From Acholoe squamosa (lineage: Eukaryota; Annelida; Polychaeta; Phyllodocida; Polynoidae), in the NCBI GenBank assembly GCA_949317995.1, contig OX439037.1:18650324-18714323 (forward strand): DNA of 64,000 bases, in the 5' to 3' direction. Below, piece after piece: positions 40,032-51,735 of the stretch. The notes under the pieces were generated by a model that searched no databases, was not told the DNA's origin, and saw nothing but the letters and a program-made list of their open reading frames with translations. Both the position numbers and the translations under genes were made by a program. Numbering within the stretch: position 1 is the stretch's first letter; each line of letters starts with the position of its first letter.

Positions 40032-41752
40032 GTATCTGCCGCTATACAAGCCACCCTTCTAATTGGTTAATGGAGGCGTCCACAGACCACCATCACTTCG
40101 ACCGATCCATCGACCAGAAAACTATATTCCTCTTACTATAGAACAGCTACTAAAATCCATAGAATAGATGTGTAGGGGTCCTCTTTTACAATGTTAGAAT
40201 AGCAGTAGTACTTGGCTGCTGATTGTCATCCCACTAATTCTAGTGTTATCAGACGTCCTAGACCGCCACAAGGGCCACCTGCGTGAATGCAATCCCCCCA
40301 TTAAATTCCTTGACAGTCTTGTTAGCGGTGGTTGCTCTGCCACAGTGATTGACAAGTGGGGGGGGGGGGTAATAAGCAGTGGAGACAGGTCAAGCTGTCA
40401 AGATCTGGTCCCACACACACATTTTAATCCCCTCTACAATGTATTTGTTATGTTCTACGGCCACACAGTATCGCTAAGTTGCTATAGTAGTACGCTGGTG
40501 CCCTGAGGTATAAACTCTCACCCTCTGTGCTGTAGTCGTTCTCAGTAATTCTTACAGTAAATGAACATTGACTTTCATTTTGAGTGCGACATATCTACAT
40601 GATTACTTCGATCGGCTATTACAGCTGAACTGTATGACTAATTCGATTTAGCAATTCTTTAAGTACATCAATTTACAATCTTGACCATGATCCTACAATC
40701 CTGACCATGATTCTACAGTCCTCACCATGCGAGTCCTCGTGTTTGATCAGTCCATTGTCCAGAGCTGGTATTGAATACAACTGAATGACACTTATCATAT
40801 ACCAGCTATGATAGGCATGCTGACAATGTACCAAGATAATTCTACAGCACCGTTGGTCTCTAAGTATTTGATGGGAGGTCAGTGGTTTGAAAAAAAGGAC
40901 GTGTGTTCTCTATTTGGTTACAATGTATATTGAAAAGGAACCTGACTCAGTTTTGGGCCTGAAACAATTAATTCTATTGAAACTACCATAGTTGACGCTA
41001 TATTTTTTGCCTATAACACATGTAATGTCACCCGGGACCAAATGGCAGTTATAATAGCTCACGACCCATACTTGGCTAAAGGTAACATTAGTTTGTATAC
41101 AGTGATTTCTCTTGTAGACGTAGCTGAAGGTGTGTATATGGAACTGACGAGCTGTGTTTGACAGGGAATGTGACCAAACAGCCTCATAAACTTTGTAAAT
41201 TGCTGCTACTAACGGCCACCTACAAGTGTTGGCAGTAGAGAGACATAGGGAATAGAATCAGAGTGGTGGTCCTTGGGTGAAAGAACTTTCCATCACCTAG
41301 GCTATTCATTAGGTAGAGGTACTGCCGAAAAGGATTGTATTACGCCTCTATAGACCGCCCCTCAGCATTTGGTAACGAACCGGCAACCAACCATTATCAA
41401 CCGGGAATGTTATCTCTGTGTGCTGCAGAATACTCTACTTTTGCATATTATCAGAAATATCAAAAAGTACAGGATTCTTGGTAGTGCTGTAATGCCTTAT
41501 ACCCATTAGCCCTGGTGCGTAACTCAGCGGTGCTGATTTAAATAGTCAATTATTCCGAACCCAGCGGATGGGTACAGTTCCTAGGATTGACATGATGCAT
41601 TCATGTATCATAAAGACATATAGGCACGGTACATCCAAGCAACCCCTACTTGCTATCTTCAATTTAGAGAAGGACTATATTAGTGATACTCATTTATAGA
41701 TTTACAGATGTTCTGTAGGCTACATCTAACATGTGTGTTCCTTTCATTTCAG

Positions 41753-41853
41753 GGTGCCCTAGTAACGGTATGTTCAGATGACAACCTACATCTATGGACA
41801 CTACGGCAGAAGAGACCAGAAATCGTGCATTCTCTCAAGTTTCAACGAGAGAA
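41753..41853 (+). CDS. STXBP5: Tomosyn internal exon B (WD40 propeller)
   Basis: Coding exon preceded by a good polypyrimidine tract and CAG acceptor (41750-41752) and followed by the donor GTAAGC at 41854. It starts in phase 0, directly continuing the NE of the previous exon with G, then reads ALVTVCSDDNLHLWTLRQK and on to RPEIVHSLKFQRE. The SDDxLHLWxLRQKRP block is diagnostic of tomosyn rather than of Lgl proteins, which have a different LxLWEI-type blade here. The exon is 101 bp and leaves two bases (AA) of a Lys codon completed by the next exon. The following intron is only 98 bp, far smaller than its neighbours. Continuous reading of this exon into the intron reaches a stop soon after the spacer, so splicing is required. 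Confidence 0.96.
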
Positions 41854-41951
41854 GTAAGCAACTAGTCCTCTGTTTGAAATTGATGAAAATTCTCACAGCA
41901 GTTAACGAAAACACCCGGTTCATTGCCTACCTTTCCCTTTCTACCACACAG
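41854..41951 (+). other. STXBP5: Tomosyn short intron, 98 bp
   Basis: A complete GT-AG intron of 98 bp, beginning GTAAGC and ending CACACAG. It separates two exons that are contiguous in the protein and interrupts a Lys codon after its second base. It is over one hundred times shorter than the introns on either side. Confidence 0.95.
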
Positions 41952-42086
41952 AATCACGTACTGTCATCTGCCGTTCCAAAGCCGTTGGTTGTATATAGGA
42001 ACTGAGCGCGGGAATGTGCACATTGTCAACATCGAGTCGTTCGTGTTGTCTGGCTATGTTATCAACTGGAACAAGGCCATTGAACT
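41952..42086 (+). CDS. STXBP5: Tomosyn internal exon C (WD40 propeller)
   Basis: Coding exon of 135 bp with acceptor CACAG at 41947-41951 and donor GTGAGT at 42087. Its first base completes the Lys codon from exon B. It contains HLPFQSRWLYIGTERG and ends SGYVINWNKAIE plus the first two bases of a Leu codon. Vertebrate tomosyns have nearly identical residues here (HLPFQSKWLYVGTERGN and SGYVIMWNKAIEL), so this is the best conserved stretch in the window. The segment covers a whole blade strand set of the N-terminal beta-propeller. Incoming phase 2 and outgoing phase 2 fit both neighbours. No frameshift or stop occurs, so the gene appears intact here. Confidence 0.97.
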
Positions 42087-42308
42087 GTGAGTATCTTATC
42101 TCTGTACCTATAACTCCTCAGTAATGCCTCACTGGGTATTCTTATCATATTCCATGCCTCTTTGCTTAACCATTTAAAGGTTACATGCTTTTAAATATAC
42201 CATGTTCGTTTGTGGGTATGATGCATAGATCTAACCCTGGAGAGTCAACTTGCTATGCCTATATCAATGCATCATGCCCACATCAAGTGATTGATACAGT
42301 CCTGAGGT

Positions 42309-42366
42309 ATGATGCATGAATGCAGCCCTGGCAAGAAGACTTTCCAGGGCTGCATCCATGCATCAT
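42309..42366. repeat. 23 bp stem hairpin, dispersed-family palindrome
   Basis: A left arm starting ATGATGCATGAATGCAGC pairs with a right arm starting CCAGGGCTGCATCC over 23 positions with one mismatch, around a 12-base loop. Related but decayed palindromes occur at 43302-43370 and 53165-53270, which makes this the best preserved member of a dispersed family. Confidence 0.8.
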
Positions 42367-42705
42367 GATGGCCAGTGAGCATGGTACAAAGAGAAAAAGC
42401 ACTGTGCGGCCCTTAAAGACGTAGATTAAAAAACGCCACCCACAATTTCCTGTCTTTATACCATTATGAAGTTTCCAATTAATTTCCACTTTATATCAGG
42501 GTTTCTTTACATTGACTTTTCATTTTGCCATTTCCATCTTAATTAGCAGGTCTAATTGATAGGGGGGTGGCTTAACATAAAACCTGGTCTTCTGTGCTAT
42601 TTCTAATCGCACAAGAAAATATACTAATCCTTTAAGAATGGCATGATATCCCAATTTCCATGGTTTGTTGTCATGATGCACCCATGCACTGAAAAGGCTA
42701 AACTA

Positions 42706-43310
42706 TATTGGTGCACCATGAAGGAGTTCATCTACCCTGTAAAATGGTCTGATGAAACTGTATTGGTGCACCATGAAGGAGTTCATCTACCCTGTAAAAT
42801 GGTCTGATGAAACTCTATTGGTGCACCATGAAGGAGTTCATCTACCCTGTAAGATGGTCTGATGAAACTGTATTGGTGCACCATGAAGGAGTTCATCTAC
42901 CCTGTAAGATGGTCTGATGAAACTGTATTGGTGCACCTCGAAGGAGTTCATCTACCCTGTAAAATGGTCTGATGAAACTCTATTGGTGCACCATGAAGGA
43001 GTTCATCTACCCTGTAAAATGGTCTGATGAAACTCTATTGGTGCACCATGAAGGAGTTCATCTACCCTGTAAGATGGTCTGATGAAACTGTATTGGTGCA
43101 CCATGAAGGAGTTCATCTACCCTGTAAGATGGTCTGATGAAACTGTATTGGTGCACCATGAAGGAGTTCATCTACCCTGTAAAATGGTCTGATGAAACTC
43201 TATTGGTGCACCATGAAGGAGTTCATCTACCCTGTAAGATGGTCTGATGAAACTGTATTGGTGCACCATGAAGGAGTTTATCTACCCTGTAAAATGGTCT
43301 GATGCATGAA
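42706..43310. repeat. 55 bp minisatellite, 11 copies with higher-order pattern
   Basis: Units of 55 bp starting TATTGGTGCACCATGAAGGA. Units differ mainly at two sites (AAAATGG or AAGATGG; AACTG or AACTC). The order of variants shows a repeated block of about four units, so expansion copied several units at once. Confidence 0.95.
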
Positions 43311-43904
43311 GGCAGCACTGGTGAGTGATTCGCCATGGCTACATTTATGAACCATGACTATGAAAGGACATGTTGACTAGAGTGAGGCAGCCTGCTCTCC
43401 TTACAATGCTAAAGATGACATCCGGCAGTGGTGACCTTGAATTAGTGTAACATGTCGGAAGAGCGAATTGTGATGAGATATGGGGATTTCAGGCTTCAGG
43501 GAATTTGTTGGATGATTTTGCATGTTGTTTTGGGTAAGTGATAAATTGAAGCTGCACCTGGTTACCAAATAAAAGGGGAAGTGTATGAAATATTCACTAT
43601 GAGATATATCATGGTTGTGTTTACCAGAATGGTGTCACAGGAGGACGACAGGGGGCGGAAGGACGTGGGAGGCCATACAGTCTCCATACAGTAATTAGTT
43701 CCTGGTACCTTCACGTTATGTCCCTGTCCCAAGTAAAATGTAGAGGGGTTCTTAGTGGGAATGTGAACACTGGCCATCCTTGTTAGGCATTTTTTATAAG
43801 ATTTCCCAACAAATCCACAATGAGCCAATGAACCAAAACTGAAAATGCTAGAAAGCATAAGTGAAATATAAAAACTACCTTGGAGCTATGATATATTGAG
43901 AAGA

Positions 43905-44042
43905 AAGGAGCAGAGATGCACTCTCATCTGAAATCAGTGGAAGGAGCAGAGATACAAACTGTCATCTAAAACTGTGGTAGGAGCAGAGATACAAACTGCC
44001 ATCTAAAACTGTGGTAGGAGCAGAGATACAAACTACCATCTA
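43905..44042. repeat. 37 bp tandem repeat, about 3.7 copies
   Basis: Units contain GGAGCAGAGATACAAACT followed by CATCTAAAACTGTGGTA. The first unit is the most diverged. Confidence 0.85.
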
Positions 44043-45323
44043 ACGCTGATCACCTTGAGCTTGTGGAGGCAGAGTGGGTGGACGTACGTCCTTAATTAGA
44101 GACGTGTAAAAAGGAAGATGCCTCCCACCTATCCATCAGCTCACCGCCACCAAAAGACCCGCGACAAAACGCCTGATTAGTGGCGGGAAATGACAGTCTG
44201 TGTTTTTGTCGTGCTGCTCACATGGCTGGTGTAAAGACGACGGGTGGTAAAAGGAGCCTTCCAAAAGGAACAGGGTGCATGGTGGTCTAGGTACCTGTCC
44301 TCCATCCAACAGGTCATTACTGCTGTCATGTATGGTCTACAATGCATCAGCGCCATATTCTCTGGTACCCACCAGTCAAGGGAACCAGTGTGTATTACGG
44401 GATATAAAATTATGTCACGTCCATGGCAAGGCATTACCTTGTTAACTATTTTGACAAATGGGGGATATGGACCCCCTTCTTGAGTTCTAGTTGCAGGGGC
44501 CCAGCACCACCGTGGCGTTCCATGTATATTATCAGTTTTGTCTCCCCGGTAGAAAGTGTGAAATACATGCTATCTGGTTAGCCTGCACTGAGATTCCAGG
44601 AAGACGACATGCAGAATATAATAAGACTTGCAGAATAATAAGACTTGTAAACTTAAACAGGTGGCTATCCCTTCTTGTCAGTTATTGGCTCAGGGACCAC
44701 CCTGAGTCTATACCACTGGGTAGGTGGTGGCATTGGCAAAAAGTCAGTTATACAATTTTCAATCTCAATTTTCTACAAGAAATAAAGCATGTAAATAAAT
44801 AAAATTACCATACATCAGTAGTTCATATATCAGTCTTTACTCACAGTAAAGAAAAAATTCAAAAATCCATCCATGAGTTCATACAAAATTAAAGAAAGAA
44901 AAAAGTCATTTCATAAAAATATTTTCACCAATCCAGTCCTCCATAGGTTTACCTCCGGGCTGGACTTTTATCTCTTTGTTCCTATTTGTTTCAAAAATAG
45001 CGTCTAAAAGTGAGACGGTTTGGACGCCTTTCAAAAAACGCGGGAAAATTCACCCTGAGCCCTCTGTGCCAATGCACAGCGTTGAATTTTTCACAGATAC
45101 CTGTCTGTAAAACAACACTTCATGTCATGTTCTACCTGTACATTGCTGGGTATAAAGTGGTAAATAGACCTCGTATGTTTTCTGCAGGGACAGTCTATCT
45201 GTCTATGACGCTCTTAAACCCAGAACTACCCAAGTATTATTACCCCTATCTATGTGGCTGGTTTAATGTGTGGTTGATATTTGGGTATCCTACCATTACT
45301 ACCCCATCTTTATGGAAGGATCA

Positions 45324-45324
<1 letters not shown>

Positions 45325-45398
<74 letters not shown>
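45325..45398. repeat. (TA)37 microsatellite
   Basis: A pure TA tract of 74 bp. It is flanked by two diverged copies of a roughly 40 bp sequence (CCTACCATTA...CCCATYTTTAT...GATCAGTAT) at 45287 and 45408, so it grew inside a small tandem duplication. Confidence 0.95.
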
Positions 45399-45399
<1 letters not shown>

Positions 45400-46498
45400 C
45401 ACTTGGAGCACCCTACCATTAGTATACCCCATTTTTATTGTAAGATCAGTATGTGTTTAGTGGACGAGTCAGGAGGTGAACTCACCATTTAAACCTCCTC
45501 ATAGTGTAGGCTGGGGGCAGGTGTTAATTTAGGCTTGGTGCAGTAGCAGCTTTATGTGAGTTAGTTGATGGTGGTTTCTATAGTGTCTGAGGAAGGGTAA
45601 GGCCATCAGTCAGTATTATCCTCCACTCCTGTCAGTACCCGGCCGCAGAACGCTGATGTATCACCACCGACCGCTATAACAAAGTAACACGAGGTGACTG
45701 CCACCTATACCATACACCACATGACTGAGCTGCACTCAGGACACTCACGTTAACTTGGCTCTAACCTCGCTGAAGCTGGCTTCTGTTAAATCACTAGGTA
45801 AATGATGCAGTGAGGGAATATGATTCCAGCATAACTGTTCCAAGATCAGGGGCGAAATGGCAGTATATAGCAATCAATTCAAACCCTAATAGCGTCTTGT
45901 AGGTTTAGGAACGGTTTGTCTCCATTTGTTGTCAAAATACGTTTAAATTAGCTCAATCAATATAGCTGTTAATAGGACGCATTACCAAAGTTCCCGACCA
46001 AGATGTTTTATGGATAGACCTCTGTGTATAGAGGTATAACATTCAGGATGAGTTAGGAGGGGGTGAGGATTATGATGAATGTGGCTGTGTTGTAAATAAG
46101 GGTGTCATGTGGCCAATAACCTGCAGACTGATACATCACTGCCTCATCTCCCTAGTCTCCCTACCTCCAACACCCACCACACATTAGAGCTTCTTACTAC
46201 TACAGTAGTTATAGGGACCTTTTAGAATATGGGCTGTCCTTTAAAATCCAGTGTCCTATGGGACCAAAGTACATTCAGCTCCCATTTTAATGTCTATCAG
46301 CACTTTCAGCATCTAGCAGTGGACAGGTGCTGAAGTGATCAGGTACTTATTAAGATCCCCTCATCTAGTGGAAGCTGTCCCAAAGGTCCCTTAGCAGCTT
46401 CAGAATGCCCTTCACTGACCGGCCCTGATTCAGTGGGGTTCTGAGATTGCTGTCATTCAGTGGCCCTTGTTTAGTGCGAAGAGGTCCTTAGTTCAGAC

Positions 46499-46665
46499 CA
46501 GTGGCGGATCCAGTATGTGAAAAAGGAGGGGGCGCAGCCAAAAAGGAGGAGGCGCACTCCCTACTTTTAAGCAAATCTTGAGGTACAAAATAAGCAGACA
46601 AACTCTTAAGTACTGACAAAAAGGAGGGGGCGCGTGCCCCCGCACCCAATCTAAATCCGCCACTG
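46499..46665 (-). mobile_element. hAT-like MITE (GGCGGAT family), copy 3
   Basis: 167 bp, opposite in orientation to the 19.2 and 28.8 kb copies. The ends are CAGTGGCGGATCCAG and TAAATCCGCCACTG. CAGAC flanks it at 46494-46498 and 46666-46670, a 5 bp target duplication. Confidence 0.85.
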
Positions 46666-47142
46666 CAGACTGCCATAGTGCAATTGCTTCTGGTTCACAG
46701 TCTGATCACACTAACTGCAAAACAATGCCGTAAAATCTCAATCAGTCATGGCATTTAGTGGTTCAGCTTTCATATACTGAGGAATGAACACCTCAGTCAG
46801 GGGCTGGTGTCTGCAATCCAAGCCTGAGACTATATTGATGTGGTATATAGAGAAGGCTATGGTATCTCCAGAAGTCATCAATCACAGGGCTGGGCCATGT
46901 ATACTGTATAAGGTAACTCAGTGTCTGAGCAGGATGCTAGCATCCTATGTATAACTAAACTGACACTGCCTGCTTGTTTACTTGGGAGAATGGTGGGCTG
47001 GGATAGTTAAAACATGGTCCTGGACCAAGGCTCTTACAGTCCTCTGAATATATAATTCCTACATTAGTCCCACATTAGATAATAAAACTGTGGTTCGTTC
47101 TGCCCTGTGTACCTTCATATGGGCCGACAGGCTACGCTAATG

Positions 47143-47369
47143 CAGTAGGGTAGATTAACCTAAAGACGGCCACATACCTGGAGACGTCCACCCCCAGAAA
47201 CTAGCCATAATATTGGGCTTGCCATTGGACCAACGTTACCAAATGGTAGATTCAATGCTCATCAACGATTTCATAATGTTGATGTAGGAGTTAGTCTATT
47301 TTTCATTGGAAATACTTTGAGTGGACCTCTCATGCTATGTGGCCGTCTTTAGGTTAATCTACCCTACTG
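47143..47369. mobile_element. MITE with 34 bp perfect terminal inverted repeats
   Basis: The first 34 bases (starting CAGTAGGGTAGATTAACC) are the exact reverse complement of the last 34. Total length is 227 bp, without coding capacity. CAG...CTG ends suggest a hAT relation, but no target duplication is clear, so the exact class is open. Perfect repeats imply a recent insertion or gene conversion. Confidence 0.85.
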
Positions 47370-48462
47370 GTAGTTCACTTACAGCACTGCTGACACCTAC
47401 AGGGGGCACCATGGGTCCCATGACAAAGCCACATCTGGGACTTACCGTGTCCAATCTGAAAAGGAGCAAACTGCAATAGAATGAGGAGTGTCCAGATTGT
47501 GATGAATCTGGTATAGAGGGTGGTAGGTTTTATGGTTGAGATTGTGTGTGGGGTAGGGGGATAATAAGATGTCAGACTGGATTAACACGTCCTACAGAAG
47601 TGCCTGTCAACCACACGCGACCTGCCTGCCTGCCCTCTACATTAAGTCTGCTTACCATTGAGGATACCTTCCATATCAGGATATCCTACCCGATGGTGTA
47701 AGGGACTAGAGATTGCCATGAGCATTACTATGGGAGTTTCGTATGGTCGTATGGAATTGGCTTGATTATTTTATCCCATAGAGATGTCAGTGTAGATTTT
47801 GTGAAATAAGGTCGAAATGGCTGCACTAGTTAACAGAATGTATTATGTGTTGATACCATTAGGACCCATTCTTATTGGTAGATGGTATAAACTGGACTAG
47901 CCACCTGGCCATAGAACTTCCCTAATAGGATTAGCCATGAAGGGCATGCGACCCTTCTTACTGTATAGGGATATTGTGTTTGGGAGATTGAAGGGGTATT
48001 TTGTAACAAATCCCTTTGATATCAGAAAACTCAATTTCATTCTATCTCCCTTTTCTCCCTAGAGGTATGCTAAAATGTTACGTGATAAGAAAGTGTGAGC
48101 CCAAGTCTTCCTGAGCACGGTCCTTTAGATTCAATGATCTCTTTTTGATCATTTCATAAGACGCATGGTATATTTTGTTATAGAAAATCAAATAATAGCA
48201 TCCTTGAAAGCCTTACATTCGGGGGCCTCCAATTTGAATCTTTGATTGAGATTGATCATTTTTAGCTGTGGGGTTAGTAGTTATTCTTTGTTCAAAATGC
48301 CCTGATTCCAAGTGAATTTGATTCTCACACCTAGAGAATTGTAGCTAACTGTTTGTTGTTAAGACATAAACATAGACAGGAGAAAGCAGTAGAACAGTGC
48401 AGTAAACATGATGATCTGTACGTGCTCACCAGTCAAGTTAAACACCTCTGTGTCACACTGCG

Positions 48463-48909
48463 GTGCTGCATGACACATCAAACGCGCTCCAAGACATGCA
48501 CAAGTCAACCCCAAATAAGAAACATGGCACCAATGTCTTTCTCTTCCACTCAAAGCCATTAATGACAATTTCTGTCCCCCTTGAAAACAGATACCGTGCG
48601 CATGTGGTTGTGCCCTGCACGTTAGGGCATGTCCTCAACGTGCAGCACGATTTCTCAAAGGGGCCACAGATGGAGGGGGTGATAAAAAAAAAGAACACTA
48701 GGGAAATCTCCAATGCCTGGGCACCATTAGTGGAATTGTTTCCTATTGACAGCCCAAGATCTGAAACCTACTTAATGTTGATTGTTGAGACCACTGTGGT
48801 CCAGAGAGAGGGCCGCTGTACTAAAGTAGCTAGTAGCCTTCATGTTCGCCATTCTCATGTACAGGGAAAGATTGGAATGTGTGTTAGGCTAAAAGAGGAA
48901 CTCTTCTGA
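48463..48909 (+). other. Unrecognised open frame ending near an A-rich tract
   Basis: An open frame of about 148 codons; the first codon is GTG, so the true extent is unclear. It has no domain I recognise and no tomosyn similarity. An A-rich run (48930-48947) follows its stop by 20-40 bp. The adjacent CTAGCAAAAACA...GGTTCACCCTACC words resemble sequence at about 14402-14436 and 29967-29992, so the block may belong to an interspersed element. Treat as a possible transposon or retrocopy fragment, not a demonstrated gene. Confidence 0.2.
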
Positions 48910-49118
48910 AACTCTGGTCCCATCTAGCAAAAACAAAAAAAAAAAAAGGTTCACCCTACCTTACATTTAATAAAGCCAGTCTTACAGAAGATTTCACAAT
49001 TTTAGGCTGTCCCTTACATGTTATTCACATAAAAGGTGAAGTACAATTTACATTAGGATTTCATGTCAGCTTGATAGATCAGTATTGAGAAAATAAGCAT
49101 GAAATGATTATGACTTAT

Positions 49119-49341
49119 GGGCAGGTCCAAGCAGATGTCCCTCTGTGACATTTCCTATTTTAGACTCTGGAATCCACATCTAAAAAAGATAAAAACATTT
49201 CTTTTGGTGGGAATTTGGTGCCAGACATAAAGATGAATTCCCACCAAAAGAAATAATCTTATTCTTTTAGATGTGGATTCCAGAGTCTAAATTGGAAGTG
49301 TCACGGAGGGACAAAATGTACCCATCTGCTTGGACCTGCCC
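49119..49341. mobile_element. Foldback MITE, 223 bp, TTAT target duplication
   Basis: Nearly the whole element is one inverted repeat. It starts GGGCAGGTCCAAGCAGATG and ends with the reverse complement; inside, GACTCTGGAATCCACATCT and TTCTTTTGGTGGGAATT also recur inverted. The central loop is about 25 bp. TTAT flanks it on both sides (49115-49118 and 49342-49345). The four-base TTAT site suggests a piggyBac-like or other TTAN-targeting family. Confidence 0.85.
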
Positions 49342-50994
49342 TTATACAACCTGGATTCTGATTTATTACTGCCTTTGATGTTTTTCTGGTTATCTCATGT
49401 TTCAGTAGGGGTATTTTATGTTTTATCAGGGACGGGTAGCCGACTCAAGCCCAACGCTCTGGGTTTGGGTGACCCACTCTCACAGAGGAAACTGCTCAAA
49501 GCCCAGCAGTAAGTTTCATTAGTTGAGGGTCAGGGGTGGCTGGGTGCTGCACTGCAGTGTCCCTGTGGTCTTTTCCGGATTACCATGACGAATGACCATG
49601 CTTTGACCAAGGCAGGTTCTGGATTGGACTCCCTTTTAGCAGCACCTGTTCACGACCCTAAACAACACCTTCTTTTCACAGTACGGTGCGGGTCTATCTC
49701 CAAGATTCCCAGCGACAAGTAGTATTGATAAAGGGCACTAGGTTTAAACAACTGCTGTCTAATGCACTATATTTGGCCAAATTGCAGTTGTACTCTGAGG
49801 GGGTCAATGTATTATATACTAGATTGCAAATTTGAATATCCCTGCGGCAGTATTTTGTCAACAAGTGTGGTACCATTATAGGTTTGAAGAATACATAGCG
49901 GCAGCCGGGCCAATCTCAAGCATTTTAAAGTACTTCAATGGCCATAACAGTAAAAAAAGCACAAGAGCCACATAAGCAAAAGAGGTATTGGGGAAAATCA
50001 GCCCCATGTCAATTCCCGGTGTAAACGACTGTAATAAAACGATAGGAGCTCACCCATTACACGTAACTGGCCTTTTACAGGACCCCATGGCAGGACTGGG
50101 CAGTGTAAAACAGGTACATAACATGAGTCAGCATTTCTATAATTACAAAGCACACGGTAAAACTCCCAGTTGGCAGCCACAGTGCTAAACCTGCTGGTCA
50201 GTCAACCAGCTAAAGCTGCTGCCACCCACCTGTTAGGGACTTGGTCTTCTCACCCTTTAACGAAGGCATGTTGTGAAGAGGTTGCCAGTATCTTACAAAG
50301 ACTACATTCATTCAGCAGGAGAGGAAATGGACATTGGCTCAGAGACATCCTGTCGTCAGGAGTTAGGAACAGTAAAATAGCATTTTGAAAGGAGAGGGAT
50401 TATCAAATGTTATCTCTATTAGGGTATTTTAAAATGACCTTGTAGCCTGCATGTTACTGTGCATCATGATATATTGGCTTCAGTCAAAATGGGAGTGAGA
50501 GTTGGGAATTATTTCCCCACTCTCTGTGTTTTGATAAATGTCTGAGTGCACACATGCAGAACTTATCAGCTTCTCGCGTTAGGAAATAACCGGCCCTTTA
50601 CTTTACCCACAGGGCAGGGTCTATAGAAGATGGATCAATGTGTGTAGTCAGAGTAGGAAGGGGGGGGATGGATATTGGACTCAGACACCCTCTGGATTTA
50701 TGGGTGTGTTAAGGCACAAGTTAGGTTCTACTTTGACAGCCCAGAGATAAGCAACTTAGTTACCATGCTCCCATTGATTGTATCTCATGGCTAGATATTA
50801 GCATATCAGGAATAATTTGTTTTCTGATGGCAATCACACAGTGATGCTACTATTATTGGACAATAGAATACTGTCAGATTCATTGTGCAGTGTAGGTACC
50901 TATACATAGGCCTACGCATACAAAACCCATTTTAAGGGGTTCTAAATTACCATTTCGAGGATTCCTTATGGTCATTCACATTTACCCCTGCTAA

Positions 50995-51098
50995 CAGTGG
51001 CGGATCCAGGAGGGAGCACGGCCAAAAAGGAGGGGGTGCACCCCCTATTTTTGAGCAAACGTTGGGGTCCAAAATATGTAATTAAACTCTTAAGTAAT
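50995..51098 (-). mobile_element. hAT-like MITE (GGCGGAT family), truncated copy 4
   Basis: The left end CAGTGGCGGATCCAGG and the AAAAAGGAGGGGGTGCACCC, TATTTTTGAGCAAACG and TTAAACTCTTAAGTA blocks match the other copies. The expected distal end is replaced by a G-run and unrelated sequence. Confidence 0.75.
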
Positions 51099-51675
51099 GG
51101 GGAAAGGGGGGGGGGATGCGCATGTGGAAAGCTACCCAGGAATCAACGGCACCAAACTCCAAAGGCCTTCAGACTCTCATTGTCGGGGGACCTAGACGAT
51201 TCGAAGTCTTTGAATGTATGGGGGTAGGAGTTGATATGGGGTAAATGTGATGTTGGGCCACACACTTCCCCCCCACCCCCCAGACATCGCACCCCTCCCA
51301 CCCTCCTGCCATCAGTCTTTTACCCCAAGCAGCAGACTGGACGTCTCGGTGTGTAGCTGGACATGGCCAGGTGACCTCACTCTGACTAGGTACAGCTTAA
51401 GTCCTTCTCACCCCTGTCTACCCCCAATCCTATACTACTTTGATTGTTGATACGGACTTAGTACTGCCCATATACTACTTACATGGCTTGTGCAGGGTGG
51501 GTACATCTTAGAACCTCCTGCTTAGCCCTCTCCCGCCCGCATATCGGCTACTACCTGCTTATACAAACTGACTACAGGTGTATGTACTCCCATATAGCCT
51601 ACTACCTACGCAGCTTATACAAATGATTCCAGTACAAACAATTTCATAAATGATCCTTGTGCATTCAGACTATTT

Positions 51676-51704
51676 CTTTATCTCTGCCTCTGTCTCTGTC
51701 TCTG

Positions 51705-51735
<31 letters not shown>

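Larger units (their letters stand above)
29730..41752 (+). other. STXBP5: Tomosyn intron, about 12.0 kb
   Basis: The intron starts GTAAGT and ends with a pyrimidine-rich tract and CAG. No coding exon was recognised inside it. Contents seen: a CTCF-motif-like 45 bp minisatellite (31585-31910), a poly-C run near 33337, a partially palindromic GC-rich patch near 34497-34610, a 42 bp minisatellite holding a solo LTR (36591-37615), and a hairpin at 40000-40031. A minus-strand open frame at 34107-34616 (169 codons) resembles nothing I recognise. The remaining stretches look like ordinary AT-rich intron sequence. Confidence 0.9.

Noticed and set aside
45010-45399. 129-codon frame ending in an Ile-Tyr repeat
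   Set aside because: The C-terminal third is the (TA)37 microsatellite; the remainder shows no domain.
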